From positions 1 to 64,000 of IMG/VR virus record IMGVR_UViG_3300031669_000002: a stretch of DNA of 64,000 nt; one strand, written 5' to 3'. The notes under the pieces were generated by a model. It did no database searches and was not told the origin of the DNA. It worked only from the letters and a program-made list of their open reading frames with translations. This stretch comes from a virus. Shown here piece after piece: positions 47,856-56,219 of this stretch (position 1 is the stretch's first letter; each line of letters opens with the position of its first letter). Both the position numbers and the translations under genes were made by a program.

Positions 47856-48611
47856 ATGAAATTACGCACTATTTTTATCACGCTGGCCTTAGTATGCCTT
47901 TCACCTTTTGCGCTTGCCAATGGCATCGATGATAACTGCAAACAGCTTACCTATAAGACTGCACCGGTTGTTTCGTCCGATTTGTATATTTGCCACAAAG
48001 AATATGCTGTTGCGTATTCGTTCAAGGCTAAGAATCCGATTTATACAACTGAATTCTTAACAGAGAACCATATCGGCAAAGCTAAACGAACAAACGATTT
48101 TAGGGTTGATCCTGCTGTTCCAAAACAATATCAATCAAAGCCAAAAGATTACGTTAAGTCAATCTGCAACGGCGGAAGATGCGATAAGGGCCATATGACT
48201 CCAGATCAGGATTTTAGTGTCACTCACGAAACAACATCTGAGTCATTCTTTATGAGCAATATGGTTCCACAAAACTTTAAGAACAACGAAGTGATTTGGA
48301 AAGCAATGGAAGTTATGATTCGCAAATATGTTGCTACTCATCCTGAAGGTGTCTACGTGATATCTGGACCAGTGTATAAGTCTGCAACACCAGCAACTAT
48401 CGGAGCAGATAAAGTTTGGGTTCCTGATTGGTTATTTAAGGTTGTGATAGATGCTAAGACTGGAAAGTCGATTGCATTTTATATGCCAAACAAGCCAGAA
48501 TCAAATCTATCTCAGTTTGTGGTTAGCTTGGCTACCGTAGAAGCAGCAAGCGGAATTAAGTTTGATACAAGCTTAGATAAAAATACTGTTGGAACTTTTT
48601 CTGATTGGTGA
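47856..48611 (+). CDS. Secreted DNA/RNA non-specific endonuclease
   Basis: 251 residues. Signal peptide (KLRTIFITLALVCLSPFALA, cut near residue 21). The catalytic motif is CDKGHMTPDQDF (family form DRGHxxP, with the general-base His), and the metal-bound Asn lies in MSNMVPQNFKNNE. Two cysteines near CNGGRC may form a bond. A nuclease of the Serratia/EndA/NucA family placed outside the cytoplasm could destroy DNA released during lysis or incoming competitor DNA. Late-type box upstream. Confidence 0.88.
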   Translation: MKLRTIFITLALVCLSPFALANGIDDNCKQLTYKTAPVVSSDLYICHKEYAVAYSFKAKNPIYTTEFLTENHIGKAKRTNDFRVDPAVPKQYQSKPKDYVKSICNGGRCDKGHMTPDQDFSVTHETTSESFFMSNMVPQNFKNNEVIWKAMEVMIRKYVATHPEGVYVISGPVYKSATPATIGADKVWVPDWLFKVVIDAKTGKSIAFYMPNKPESNLSQFVVSLATVEAASGIKFDTSLDKNTVGTFSDW

Positions 48612-48667
48612 TTTTTAATTTCTCTGATCTTGCTAAATATATCTTTAGTGAATATAGCCGTGTTTAT

Positions 48668-49354
48668 CTATGAGATTAGAATCGAGGACGCAACCGACTC
48701 ATAGGCACTTCCAGACCAAACGAATGATGTTATTCCTGTTGCTGACGAAGAAGTAAGTGCCTTAGTAGCTACTGCTAGTGATTTATATGTGCCAGCACCT
48801 ACGCTTGATACTGTAGTATCTAACTTTAAAGTCAGTCCATTATTCACAGTGCATGTTGCTCCTGCAGTTGCTGTAAATTCATTACTCCAGCATATCAATA
48901 ATGAACTTCCTGTATACGGAGTTAATGATGGTGCATTTGCAGTTTGACTAACAGCATCTCCTCCATTGGCTACTTGTGGGATTCCGTTAGGATTCGCGCC
49001 GCGCACTAAAATCATTGTTGCCATACCGCCGGCATATGACGAATTACTTATTGCTGTAGTAAAACTAACGGTGGTAGTACCGGTCTCGCTGCCAGTCGCC
49101 ACCATTTTGTACATTGAACCAAAACGGGAGACGCCGCCAAATAATGTCCATCCGCTAGGGGGAGTCAGAGTAGTAAAGCTTGTTTGTTGTATGCTTAGGA
49201 GGATTATTAATGTATCTCCCGTCAAAATACCTGTAGGATAATTTATTGTTACGGACGTAGCATTACCAAGAAATGTAGTAGCCGTAGACGCTGATATAAA
49301 TGTTGGGGAATACTTTAAAGTTGCGGCTGTTAAAACTCCAAAAGGTATGTTCAT
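48668..49354 (-). CDS. Tail-fibre/adhesin-like protein
   Basis: 228 residues from ATG 49354. Beta-rich, T/S/G/A-rich sequence (TSVTINYPTGILTGDTLIIL, SSLLICWSNEFTATAG). It starts 2 bases downstream of the next fibre gene, so they are co-transcribed. Only two Cys. Typical of T4-like fibre or adhesin subunits; receptor unknown. Bases 48612-48667 between the convergent nuclease and this gene hold no clear terminator. Confidence 0.6.
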   Translation of the reverse strand: MNIPFGVLTAATLKYSPTFISASTATTFLGNATSVTINYPTGILTGDTLIILLSIQQTSFTTLTPPSGWTLFGGVSRFGSMYKMVATGSETGTTTVSFTTAISNSSYAGGMATMILVRGANPNGIPQVANGGDAVSQTANAPSLTPYTGSSLLICWSNEFTATAGATCTVNNGLTLKLDTTVSSVGAGTYKSLAVATKALTSSSATGITSFVWSGSAYESVASSILIS

Positions 49355-49356
49355 GA

Positions 49357-49824
49357 TTATGATATTAGTGAACCAAGCAATAGCCAAGTATCGGTAGCAG
49401 TTTGAATTAAACTCACTGCAACATATTGAGCACCAATTGATTTAAATCCGCCCTGAGAATTAATAGCAACACCTGCGCCTGCTGTTATAGTGACTTTTCC
49501 TGCACCATATTGAACTAAGGTAATGGTAGTTCCTACCGGAAAAGCAACACTTGAATTTGGTGGCATGGTCGCTGTGATAGTTGCTGCATTAGACAATAGA
49601 ACAAAATTACCGATCTGACCTGCATACGTTCCATCTGCCGCTGTAAAGGTATATGTGGTTCCTGTCTGTGAATTAATTCCTTGCGTAGGAAAAGAAGTAA
49701 TACCAGAGTATGGGACGCTCGATGCGGAAGCAGCAGATCCGGTAATGTTAGTGCTGAGAATGTCTCCGGTTTGCAGATTTTCAAGTTGTCCGTTGCTTAA
49801 TACTAAAGGGAGTCTATTTGCCAT
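49357..49824 (-). CDS. Tail-fibre protein with shared C-terminal module
   Basis: 155 residues. N-terminus (ANRLPLVLSNGQLENLQTGD) is a typical short fibre-attachment start. The C-terminal ~100 residues (QTGTTYTFTAADGTYAGQIG onward, ending WLLLGSLIS) are similar to the end of the 665-aa fibre protein at 51772, so this is a shared module. Late-type box and ribosome site upstream. Confidence 0.75.
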   Translation of the reverse strand: MANRLPLVLSNGQLENLQTGDILSTNITGSAASASSVPYSGITSFPTQGINSQTGTTYTFTAADGTYAGQIGNFVLLSNAATITATMPPNSSVAFPVGTTITLVQYGAGKVTITAGAGVAINSQGGFKSIGAQYVAVSLIQTATDTWLLLGSLIS

Positions 49825-49845
49825 AAGTTTATCTCGATTATATAC

Positions 49846-49853
49846 TATTTATT
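49846..49853 (-). promoter_or_regulatory. Late promoter box (AATAAATA)
   Basis: AATAAATA on the minus strand, 21 bases before the fibre gene start at 49824. Confidence 0.5.
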
Positions 49854-49892
49854 AGATTTTTATCGAGTAAAAAAATTCTTTAAGCTATTGGG

Positions 49893-51131
49893 TTAGTTTC
49901 TTTGAGCTTGAAATATATTACCTGAAGTATCTATTGTATATACAGAATTTCCATCAGAAGACATTGCTACTCCGTAGATATTCAATGAATAACCGGTACA
50001 CGGAAGATTAGATGAGGTTATTGGTCCAGGGCCAAAACTTTGACTTGTCACTACGGTATATGTTCCTGTTCCTCCTGTACCTGTTCCAAATGCTGTTATG
50101 CGTTGGCTTGCCGCTATCCCTGAGCCTAAAAGAATCGATCCAATGTATAATGTGCCTACTATGCTGGTAACTGTTAGAGTTGTACCAGAAATTGACCCCG
50201 TAAATGAGGAAGATACTAGCGGCGTAAGAGCCCCAGTAGTTGTATTTCTGCTAAACTCTAAGAATCCCTCTGCCTCATTTTCAGCACCATACACATGTTT
50301 TCCATCTGGGGATACAACCGGAGATAAGGAAGTATATGAGTTTATATCGAGGGATGCAGGAGATAAAGCAGTTACTACTCCGGTAATTTGATTTACACTG
50401 TATTGATACGGGCCGTCAGCATAAATGTTTTTATTATCTGGAGATAATACCAAGTTATCTGCTGTCGAGTTTATATATGACGACTGTGTTAATAAATTAG
50501 TTGATGTATTTCTTGAATATGTATATAGCTGAGTTCCGCCGGCATATACAAAATTTCCATCAGAAGATATAGCAATTGATACAATGGACGTGCTTGTATT
50601 TAACGTCCCTAAGTATGAAATATCGCCTGTTGTAGTATTTACAGAATATTGAATAATGGTGTTGGTGTTGCCTATATATAATCCTGTGCCATCGGCTGTT
50701 ATAACCGGTTTTCCTTGTATATAGACACTACCATTCGCGTACCCAAAGAATGTTGATCCAAGTGATCCTGTGCTAGTATTCCTGGTATATTTTCCTGTTT
50801 GCTGTGTATTATTATTGCTAAAATATACATATTTTCCGTCAGGAGAAACGGTGCATGGTCCAGGCGAGCCCAGTCCTGTGCTTACGACTTCTAATAAACT
50901 AAGTTCTCCGGTTGTAGTATTTCTTGTATAAACAGCTATAGTATTGTTGTTTCCTGTAATATACATATTTTTTCCATCGGGAGATAATGCAAGATCGTTA
51001 TTTGAGGATGGCGAGGATGGAGTTCCTGTAGATCCGCCACTAGGAGCAATTCTAAAAGGCGATAAACTAGTTAATATGCCCGAGTATATCTTACCTAACG
51101 ATCTCCAAAAGTGTCCAAATACGGCTGGCAT
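49893..51131 (-). CDS. Beta-propeller adhesin (lactonase-like repeats)
   Basis: 412 residues. About seven repeats of the form [15 protein letters not shown]...[11 protein letters not shown], each with S-P-D-G/K-x-x-Y (YVTN/lactonase-type blades). Between blades, about residues 300-370, is an inserted segment [20 protein letters not shown]...[18 protein letters not shown], which looks like the small beta domain common in fibre proteins. The protein is probably a receptor-binding tip. There is no signal peptide. Confidence 0.75.
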   Translation of the reverse strand: MPAVFGHFWRSLGKIYSGILTSLSPFRIAPSGGSTGTPSSPSSNNDLALSPDGKNMYITGNNNTIAVYTRNTTTGELSLLEVVSTGLGSPGPCTVSPDGKYVYFSNNNTQQTGKYTRNTSTGSLGSTFFGYANGSVYIQGKPVITADGTGLYIGNTNTIIQYSVNTTTGDISYLGTLNTSTSIVSIAISSDGNFVYAGGTQLYTYSRNTSTNLLTQSSYINSTADNLVLSPDNKNIYADGPYQYSVNQITGVVTALSPASLDINSYTSLSPVVSPDGKHVYGAENEAEGFLEFSRNTTTGALTPLVSSSFTGSISGTTLTVTSIVGTLYIGSILLGSGIAASQRITAFGTGTGGTGTYTVVTSQSFGPGPITSSNLPCTGYSLNIYGVAMSSDGNSVYTIDTSGNIFQAQRN

Positions 51132-51132
51132 A

Positions 51133-51606
51133 CTATACTATCCCCATTAGTGTAAACCCAACATTTGCTAATGTAGAGTCGGCAGGTGATGGAGCTTCTA
51201 CAGATAAAATATCTCCTATCAAAAAAGAAGTAGCAGTTGATGAAAAGGTAGCTGATGTTGACGCCGATGGGAATAACATTGAACCGAAAGAAGATCCGTT
51301 TTTATTAAGATAGAAAACTGCCGTTGATGTGGGCGCGGTTATTGCCACACAATAGCTACCTGATACATTGGCAGCTAATGAAAAAGGTCTAACTGCAACA
51401 AAATTAAGTATTTTTTCTCCAGAAGTTAATAAGCTACTGGCTCCACCTACTATGTCATATGGTATTGTTACCCACGTATTTGCCCCAGTTAAAAATGTTG
51501 AGCTTGTGGGTGATCCAGACCCCAGTGATGTAGGATCAATGTATTGCCCTGTTCCTGCTGGAACTATATTATTACCCACTAAGATTACTGGTTGAATGAG
51601 TGCCAT
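51133..51606 (-). CDS. Tail-fibre-like protein
   Basis: 157 residues, beta-rich ([40 protein letters not shown]). It starts 2 bases before the propeller gene in the reading direction, so the two may be one unit. Late-type box upstream. Confidence 0.65.
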   Translation of the reverse strand: MALIQPVILVGNNIVPAGTGQYIDPTSLGSGSPTSSTFLTGANTWVTIPYDIVGGASSLLTSGEKILNFVAVRPFSLAANVSGSYCVAITAPTSTAVFYLNKNGSSFGSMLFPSASTSATFSSTATSFLIGDILSVEAPSPADSTLANVGFTLMGIV

Positions 51607-51627
51607 TTTGTATTTCCGATTATACTC

Positions 51628-51635
51628 TATTTATG
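51628..51635 (-). promoter_or_regulatory. Late promoter box (CATAAATA)
   Basis: CATAAATA on the minus strand, 21 bases before 51606; the stop codon of the small upstream gene is next to it. Confidence 0.6.
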
Positions 51636-51770
51636 CTAGAGAGTTATTGACCAGGTTCCCACTGTAGTCCAGTGATATACATAGTCTGTTCCTACTGTTG
51701 TGATTGTTGCTGGAGTGAGCATAGCTGGATTAGATGATGCTACTATCCACACTCCGTAATTTTTAAACAT
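51636..51770 (-). CDS. Very small fibre-associated protein
   Basis: 44 residues (MFKNYGVWIVASSNPAMLTP..., ending WTTVGTWSITL). It begins one base after the stop of the 665-aa fibre gene. Trp/Thr/Val-rich, beta-like. A small fibre accessory or a split module; unknown. Confidence 0.55.
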   Translation of the reverse strand: MFKNYGVWIVASSNPAMLTPATITTVGTDYVYHWTTVGTWSITL

Positions 51771-51771
51771 A

Positions 51772-53769
51772 TTACGCTGCCAATGAACCGATTAAGTACC
51801 ACACATTAGTAGATTCTTGAATCAACGTTGCTGCTCCGTATTGTGCTGAGATTGATAAATATGACGAGACTGAGTTAACAGTAACGCCAAGTGGTGAAAT
51901 TGTTACCTTGCCAACACCTTTCTGGATAAAATCAATGCTTGCACCAACTGAGAAACCAGTTACTGAGCTAAGTGTTACTGTTACCGCAGATGCATTGTTA
52001 AATGCAGTCATTGTGTTATAATTTGCATCTGATAGGGCAAAAGTATAAGTTGTGCCTGTTTGTTCATTGAAAGTTGATATAGCTGGTGATGCCCAAGTTG
52101 GAACACCGCTTACGATCGTTAATACTTGACCAGTAGTACCAGCAGTTACTTCTGTTAACGCACTTGTTCCATTACCAAGTAATAGTGCATTTGCTGTTGT
52201 GCTTGCTTTTCCTGTACCGCCGTTTGCTACGTCAATTGTTGTGCCATTCCAAGTACCAGTAGTAATTGTGCCTACAGTAGAAATCGACGATTGACCAACA
52301 TAGATATTACTAATATCTACTACAAGGTTACCTGAAGTAATGTTGGTCGTAACTCTATTCAAAGTACCAAATATGTTAATTGATCCACCAAGAGTAAATA
52401 CGCCTGAACCTGTATCAGCATCAATTGTTCCTGAGCTGTTTACCAACATTGCATTTGTAACACCAGCAGTTGGGATATATAAACCAGTTGCATCTTGTGT
52501 TAATCCACCAGAAGCTGCTAACAATACTCCTAACTTAGCTGCTGCGTTTGCGCTTCTTGTTGAGCCATCCTCTGTTAAGAATAACGCACCTGAAGTTGTT
52601 GAATATAGATCAATACCAACGTCGCCTGATGGTACAGGAGCAACACCAGCACCGTATATTACTGAGAACTGACCGCCAACTAATTGTAAACCTGTTCCTG
52701 CTGTGTACGAACCTGCACCGCTGAACTGTGTAAAGGCAATTGGATCTGTGCCAATTTTAATTGCGTCTACTGGTGATGTACTTGTTCCTACATTAGTTTG
52801 TGTCCAACCAGTTTTAGCATAAGTTGCACCCTCTGAAACATACACAAAGTCACCAGCAGCAACTTCGCCTGCTGTGTGGTCGTTGTAATCTGTTGCACGA
52901 GTTAAGACCCAAGAAACGCCTGTTGCTGCATCAGTTGTTAATGTGTATATACCGTTTTGTGTTTGATCTGTTTGACCAGCTACTAAGACACGAGCACCAA
53001 CTGTTACTGTGTAGCTATCAACAACAAGAGCAACGTTAGCTGTTGTCGCTGTTAATGTTGCGCTAATACCTAAACCACCGCTTGCATCGATTCTTCCAGC
53101 TGTATAAGTAGCAATTAAGTTACCTGTTGATAATGCATCAACTGCTGCGTGTACATTTAGTGACGAAGCAACTGCGTCGACGTATGCCTTGTTAGCTGCA
53201 TCAGTGGAAGCAACTGGTGTTGGTACACCATTGATTGTTGCGCCGCCAGTAAATGTAACGTTACCGCTTACTGAACCACCCGTTGATGGCAAGTAATAAG
53301 AACCAAGTACGCCTGTCAGGTCGCTTTGTACTACTGCGTTTGCTTGAGTTACACGACCATAAGAATCAGTTGTGAACTTTTGGAAAGTACCGCCAGATGT
53401 TTGAGTAACAGTAGCTAAACCAATTGTTGGGTCAGATATTGTTCCTCCGATAACTGTTTGGCCAGCTACTGGTGTAATGTTACCTGTTGTAAATGTATCT
53501 GTACCTGTACGAACAACTGTACCAATTGTTGATAAGCTTGATACGCTTACTAGGTTGTTGCTTAATGTGAATCCAAATGTACCTGCACTTGTAATTGACG
53601 CTGATGTTCCGTCATTTACTGATAAGCCAGTGCCAGTTGTAGCAGTAATAGAAGTTACTGTACCGTTTGTTGCTGGTGCTGCCCATACTAGTGAACCACC
53701 GCTAACTGTTAATACTTGGCCAGCAGTACCAATAGGCGTTATGCGAGTATTTTTAAGCGATCTTCCCAT
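51772..53769 (-). CDS. Large tail-fibre protein
   Basis: 665 residues, the largest fibre gene. Low-complexity beta-rich sequence (T, S, G, V, A), no Cys except a few. N-terminus GRSLKNTRITPIGTAGQVLTVSGGSLVW is a fibre-attachment-like start. Contains a TDAANKAYVDA fibre motif near 190, common in phage fibres. The last 110 residues (STFNEQTGTTYTFALSDANY, ..., WYLIGSLAA) resemble the end of the protein at 49357. It starts on the minus strand with no promoter box seen immediately upstream. Confidence 0.8.
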   Translation of the reverse strand: MGRSLKNTRITPIGTAGQVLTVSGGSLVWAAPATNGTVTSITATTGTGLSVNDGTSASITSAGTFGFTLSNNLVSVSSLSTIGTVVRTGTDTFTTGNITPVAGQTVIGGTISDPTIGLATVTQTSGGTFQKFTTDSYGRVTQANAVVQSDLTGVLGSYYLPSTGGSVSGNVTFTGGATINGVPTPVASTDAANKAYVDAVASSLNVHAAVDALSTGNLIATYTAGRIDASGGLGISATLTATTANVALVVDSYTVTVGARVLVAGQTDQTQNGIYTLTTDAATGVSWVLTRATDYNDHTAGEVAAGDFVYVSEGATYAKTGWTQTNVGTSTSPVDAIKIGTDPIAFTQFSGAGSYTAGTGLQLVGGQFSVIYGAGVAPVPSGDVGIDLYSTTSGALFLTEDGSTRSANAAAKLGVLLAASGGLTQDATGLYIPTAGVTNAMLVNSSGTIDADTGSGVFTLGGSINIFGTLNRVTTNITSGNLVVDISNIYVGQSSISTVGTITTGTWNGTTIDVANGGTGKASTTANALLLGNGTSALTEVTAGTTGQVLTIVSGVPTWASPAISTFNEQTGTTYTFALSDANYNTMTAFNNASAVTVTLSSVTGFSVGASIDFIQKGVGKVTISPLGVTVNSVSSYLSISAQYGAATLIQESTNVWYLIGSLAA

Positions 53770-53772
53770 TTT

Positions 53773-54093
53773 TTAAATTCCTATTGAACTTATTGTAACA
53801 ACTACGTTTCCGTCACCAGAAGCATCTGCCCATATTGCATCGCCATCTGACAAAAGTAGTCTTTCAGTAGCAACTATATATGTATCGTTTGATAAAATTG
53901 ACAAATTAGAATAAAATATGTTCAGCCAGCTAGGACCAAGACCACTCTGTTGGAGGAATGGCACTAAGTGAACATTAATTGAAAGTGTATTAGGACTCAG
54001 ATTACAAAAGTACATGGTTGTAATCGCTGAGTTTCCGGTACTCGAATAGACTTGGGAGACTGTATTGCTTAATATATTATTTGAAATCGACAT
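53773..54093 (-). CDS. Small fibre-cluster protein
   Basis: 106 residues, beta-rich (TMYFCNLSPNTLSINVHLVP, ending VVVTISSIGI). Three bases separate it from the large fibre gene. Likely structural; no family named. Confidence 0.6.
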   Translation of the reverse strand: MSISNNILSNTVSQVYSSTGNSAITTMYFCNLSPNTLSINVHLVPFLQQSGLGPSWLNIFYSNLSILSNDTYIVATERLLLSDGDAIWADASGDGNVVVTISSIGI

Positions 54094-54104
54094 GTTGTAT
54101 TATC

Positions 54105-54674
54105 CTAAAATATTATTGAGTAAACGAATGCTTTACTCTTTGTGATTAGTTCTTCTCCTGTTGCTACCTCGTTGGTGACATATACTCCAGAACCACCTGC
54201 GGCCGGAACATTGGCATATATTAGATTGTACCCTGGAAGATTTGTTCCTGGACCAGGAGATATCTCTAATAATTGTATTACAGAATTAATCTCTGTATTT
54301 GCTGCCGGCGTCAAAACAATGTTATTGCTTATTGATGTTATTGAAAACCCGTTTACTGTTAAGTTTCCACCTAATGTAGGGTATGGGTCATCAACCACTG
54401 CTCCAATACCTGTTCCAATGACTGTAGAAATAGGAGAATATGTAAAGCCATCATTTGATAGAGACCATTTATGTGTAGAATTATCCCATACTATGGCTCC
54501 CATTGTTATGCCAGATACTGCTGTGATACCTGTTCCTGCTCCTGCATCAAATGCAACATTCCCGTGAACGCTAAACAGGGCAGAGCTTAATGTAGGATCG
54601 CCAATCGAGACAGCCGTGTTTCCGGTGGTACCAACAATTGAGTACGAACTCGATATTCTTTTTACATTAGCCAT
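54105..54674 (-). CDS. Tail-fibre-like protein
   Basis: 189 residues, T/S/G/I/V-rich, beta. N-terminus ANVKRISSSYSIVGTTGNTA; middle DDPYPTLGGNLTVNGFSITS is a classic fibre motif. TATAAATA box upstream. Confidence 0.65.
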   Translation of the reverse strand: MANVKRISSSYSIVGTTGNTAVSIGDPTLSSALFSVHGNVAFDAGAGTGITAVSGITMGAIVWDNSTHKWSLSNDGFTYSPISTVIGTGIGAVVDDPYPTLGGNLTVNGFSITSISNNIVLTPAANTEINSVIQLLEISPGPGTNLPGYNLIYANVPAAGGSGVYVTNEVATGEELITKSKAFVYSIIF

Positions 54675-54695
54675 AGGATATTCCTGATTATTATG

Positions 54696-54703
54696 TATTT
54701 ATA
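54696..54703 (-). promoter_or_regulatory. Late promoter box (TATAAATA)
   Basis: Perfect TATAAATA on the minus strand, 21 bases before 54674. Confidence 0.7.
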
Positions 54704-54720
54704 CGAATCTTGCATTCGTA

Positions 54721-54746
54721 AAAAACGGCAGAGTAATCTGCCGTTT
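54721..54746 (-). terminator. Rho-independent terminator
   Basis: Minus-strand stem AAACGGCAGA/TCTGCCGTTT (10 bp, 4-base loop at 54733-54736) followed by a T-run. Ends the 54765-55220 transcript. Confidence 0.88.
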
Positions 54747-54764
54747 AGTAGTTCTATAGTACGA

Positions 54765-55220
54765 TTACGGTGCTTCGTTTGCGTCTGCTGGGCGTGATGC
54801 TGAAGGTAGAACAGCAAAACCATATGATGGAGCATCAAGCAACGAATCAGGTGCTTGATCGACAAAACCCCAGTAGTACTTTGTTCCTGGACGATTTGTG
54901 TCGCTGCCTGTTCCTGTTGTTCCCGTCGAAGTAAAGTCCCACACAAAACGGTTAGTGATTCTGCTTACGTTAAAATTTCCTCCGCCGTGGACAGTAGCTT
55001 GGCAAGACATTTGTCCAACTGCAAGAGTTCCTCCGTCTACAAATTCGCAGATCGCAGTGTTGCCTGCACCGTCGACCACGTGAAACTTTGTGTTGTTTTT
55101 TTGCTGAGTTAGATAGGCCGTAACTGTGCCTGCTCCGAGATTAGCCTGAACAGCAATCTGATCTCTCGACACAAGACTTCTCTCATTGCCGAATTTGTGT
55201 AAATTTAGTGGGCGTCCGAT
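54765..55220 (-). CDS. Virion-type protein, probable AUC start
   Basis: 151 residues if the AUC at 55220 is used. Coding continues upstream of the first standard start (GTG 55163) as IGRPLNLHKFGNERSL, in the style of T4-like virion proteins. An AAGGAG ribosome site sits 7 bases before AUC, and there is a stop codon upstream with no ATG/GTG/TTG between. The body (SRDQIAVQANLGAGTVTAYL, QKNNTKFHVVDG) is beta-rich. Either an AUC start is used, or a base change or sequencing error replaced ATG. Function: probable virion or tail component. Confidence 0.65.
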   Translation of the reverse strand: MGRPLNLHKFGNERSLVSRDQIAVQANLGAGTVTAYLTQQKNNTKFHVVDGAGNTAICEFVDGGTLAVGQMSCQATVHGGGNFNVSRITNRFVWDFTSTGTTGTGSDTNRPGTKYYWGFVDQAPDSLLDAPSYGFAVLPSASRPADANEAP

Positions 55221-55298
55221 TTTAGTTCTCCTTGAAAAATGATAGTTCTAGTATCTACGTGGAATAACCGTAAACCACATAAGTTCATTGAACACTAT

Positions 55299-55306
55299 TA
55301 TTTATG
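55299..55306 (-). promoter_or_regulatory. Late promoter box (CATAAATA)
   Basis: CATAAATA on the minus strand, 78 bases before the AUC start; the leader holds the AAGGAG site. Confidence 0.5.
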
Positions 55307-55351
55307 CCGTAGATGAAAAAACCTAAAAATTATTGATTAAATGGCACAATG

Positions 55352-55359
55352 TATAAATA
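55352..55359 (+). promoter_or_regulatory. Late promoter box 5 bases before an HNH gene start
   Basis: TATAAATA-N5-ATG: transcription would start on or next to the ATG at 55365, making a leaderless mRNA. The same spacing occurs at 63768-63775. Confidence 0.6.
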
Positions 55360-55364
55360 ACTAT

Positions 55365-56213
55365 ATGTTTAAACAAAACAAATATACGAAATGGTATTAC
55401 CAAATAATTGAATCTTCAAGAATTTCCACAGTAACCGGATATACAGAAAATCATCATATTATACCTCAGTCTATTGGGGGGGAAGATACAGATGTTAATC
55501 TAGTAACATTAAGTGCTAGGCAACACTTCATCTGTCATTGGCTTCTTACAAAAATGACTGATGGTAGAGATTATTATTCAATGATAAATGCATTAGATTG
55601 TATGAGAAGAGAAAATCTATATCAAAAAAGGTATAAGAATAAAATTACAAGTAGAGTATTTGCTCGAATTCGAGAAGAATGCAGAAATCATCATTCTAAT
55701 AAATTTTCAGGGACAGGCAACCCGTCGTCAAAATTATCAAAAGAACAAGTAATTGAAATATATTATTCTTGTGAGCCTACTGGAATTTTAGTTAATAGAT
55801 ATAAAATAAGTGCAGGTCAGATTCATAGTGTGAAAAGAAAAAGATCTTATAAAAAAATAACAGCGAATATATCTGAACCGCCTGGTTCAGGTGGCGGTAA
55901 ATATATTAGAATTCCCTTATCAGATGAAACTATTAGAAAAATATATCTTGAGTCGGGAAACTTTAAGTATTTCAATGACAATTATAAAGTTACTCGCTTA
56001 GTAATTGAAAATATTAAAGCTAAAAAAACATATAAAGAGATTACTAATAACTTAGGAGATCCTGGACAATTTATAAAACATAAGTTTTCAATAGAAGAAG
56101 TAGAAGACATATACAACAGTAAATTATCTTCTCCTAAACTAGCTAAAAAGTACGGTGTTAACTCAGAGACAATTCGTCGTCTTAGAAAAAATAAGACTCA
56201 GATTTATCTCTAA
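55365..56213 (+). CDS. HNH homing endonuclease with HTH repeats
   Basis: 282 residues from ATG 55365 (the ATG at 55341 precedes the promoter box, so would not be in the late transcript). N-terminal HNH domain: YTENHHIIPQSIGG, VNLVTLSARQHFICHWLL. Then repeated helix-turn-helix-like units (LSKEQVIEIYYSCEPTGILV, FSIEEVEDIYNSKLSSPKLA) with a final YGVNSETIRRLRK. The N-terminus matches the HNH gene at 57545-58339. It is the only plus-strand gene within the minus-strand structural region. Selfish insertion. Confidence 0.88.
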   Translation: MFKQNKYTKWYYQIIESSRISTVTGYTENHHIIPQSIGGEDTDVNLVTLSARQHFICHWLLTKMTDGRDYYSMINALDCMRRENLYQKRYKNKITSRVFARIREECRNHHSNKFSGTGNPSSKLSKEQVIEIYYSCEPTGILVNRYKISAGQIHSVKRKRSYKKITANISEPPGSGGGKYIRIPLSDETIRKIYLESGNFKYFNDNYKVTRLVIENIKAKKTYKEITNNLGDPGQFIKHKFSIEEVEDIYNSKLSSPKLAKKYGVNSETIRRLRKNKTQIYL

Positions 56214-56219
56214 AAGATG

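Noticed and set aside
54662-54946. Minus-strand frame between fibre genes
   Set aside because: It overlaps the 54765-55220 gene and the terminator; the translated sequence is low-complexity Gln/His without a family.
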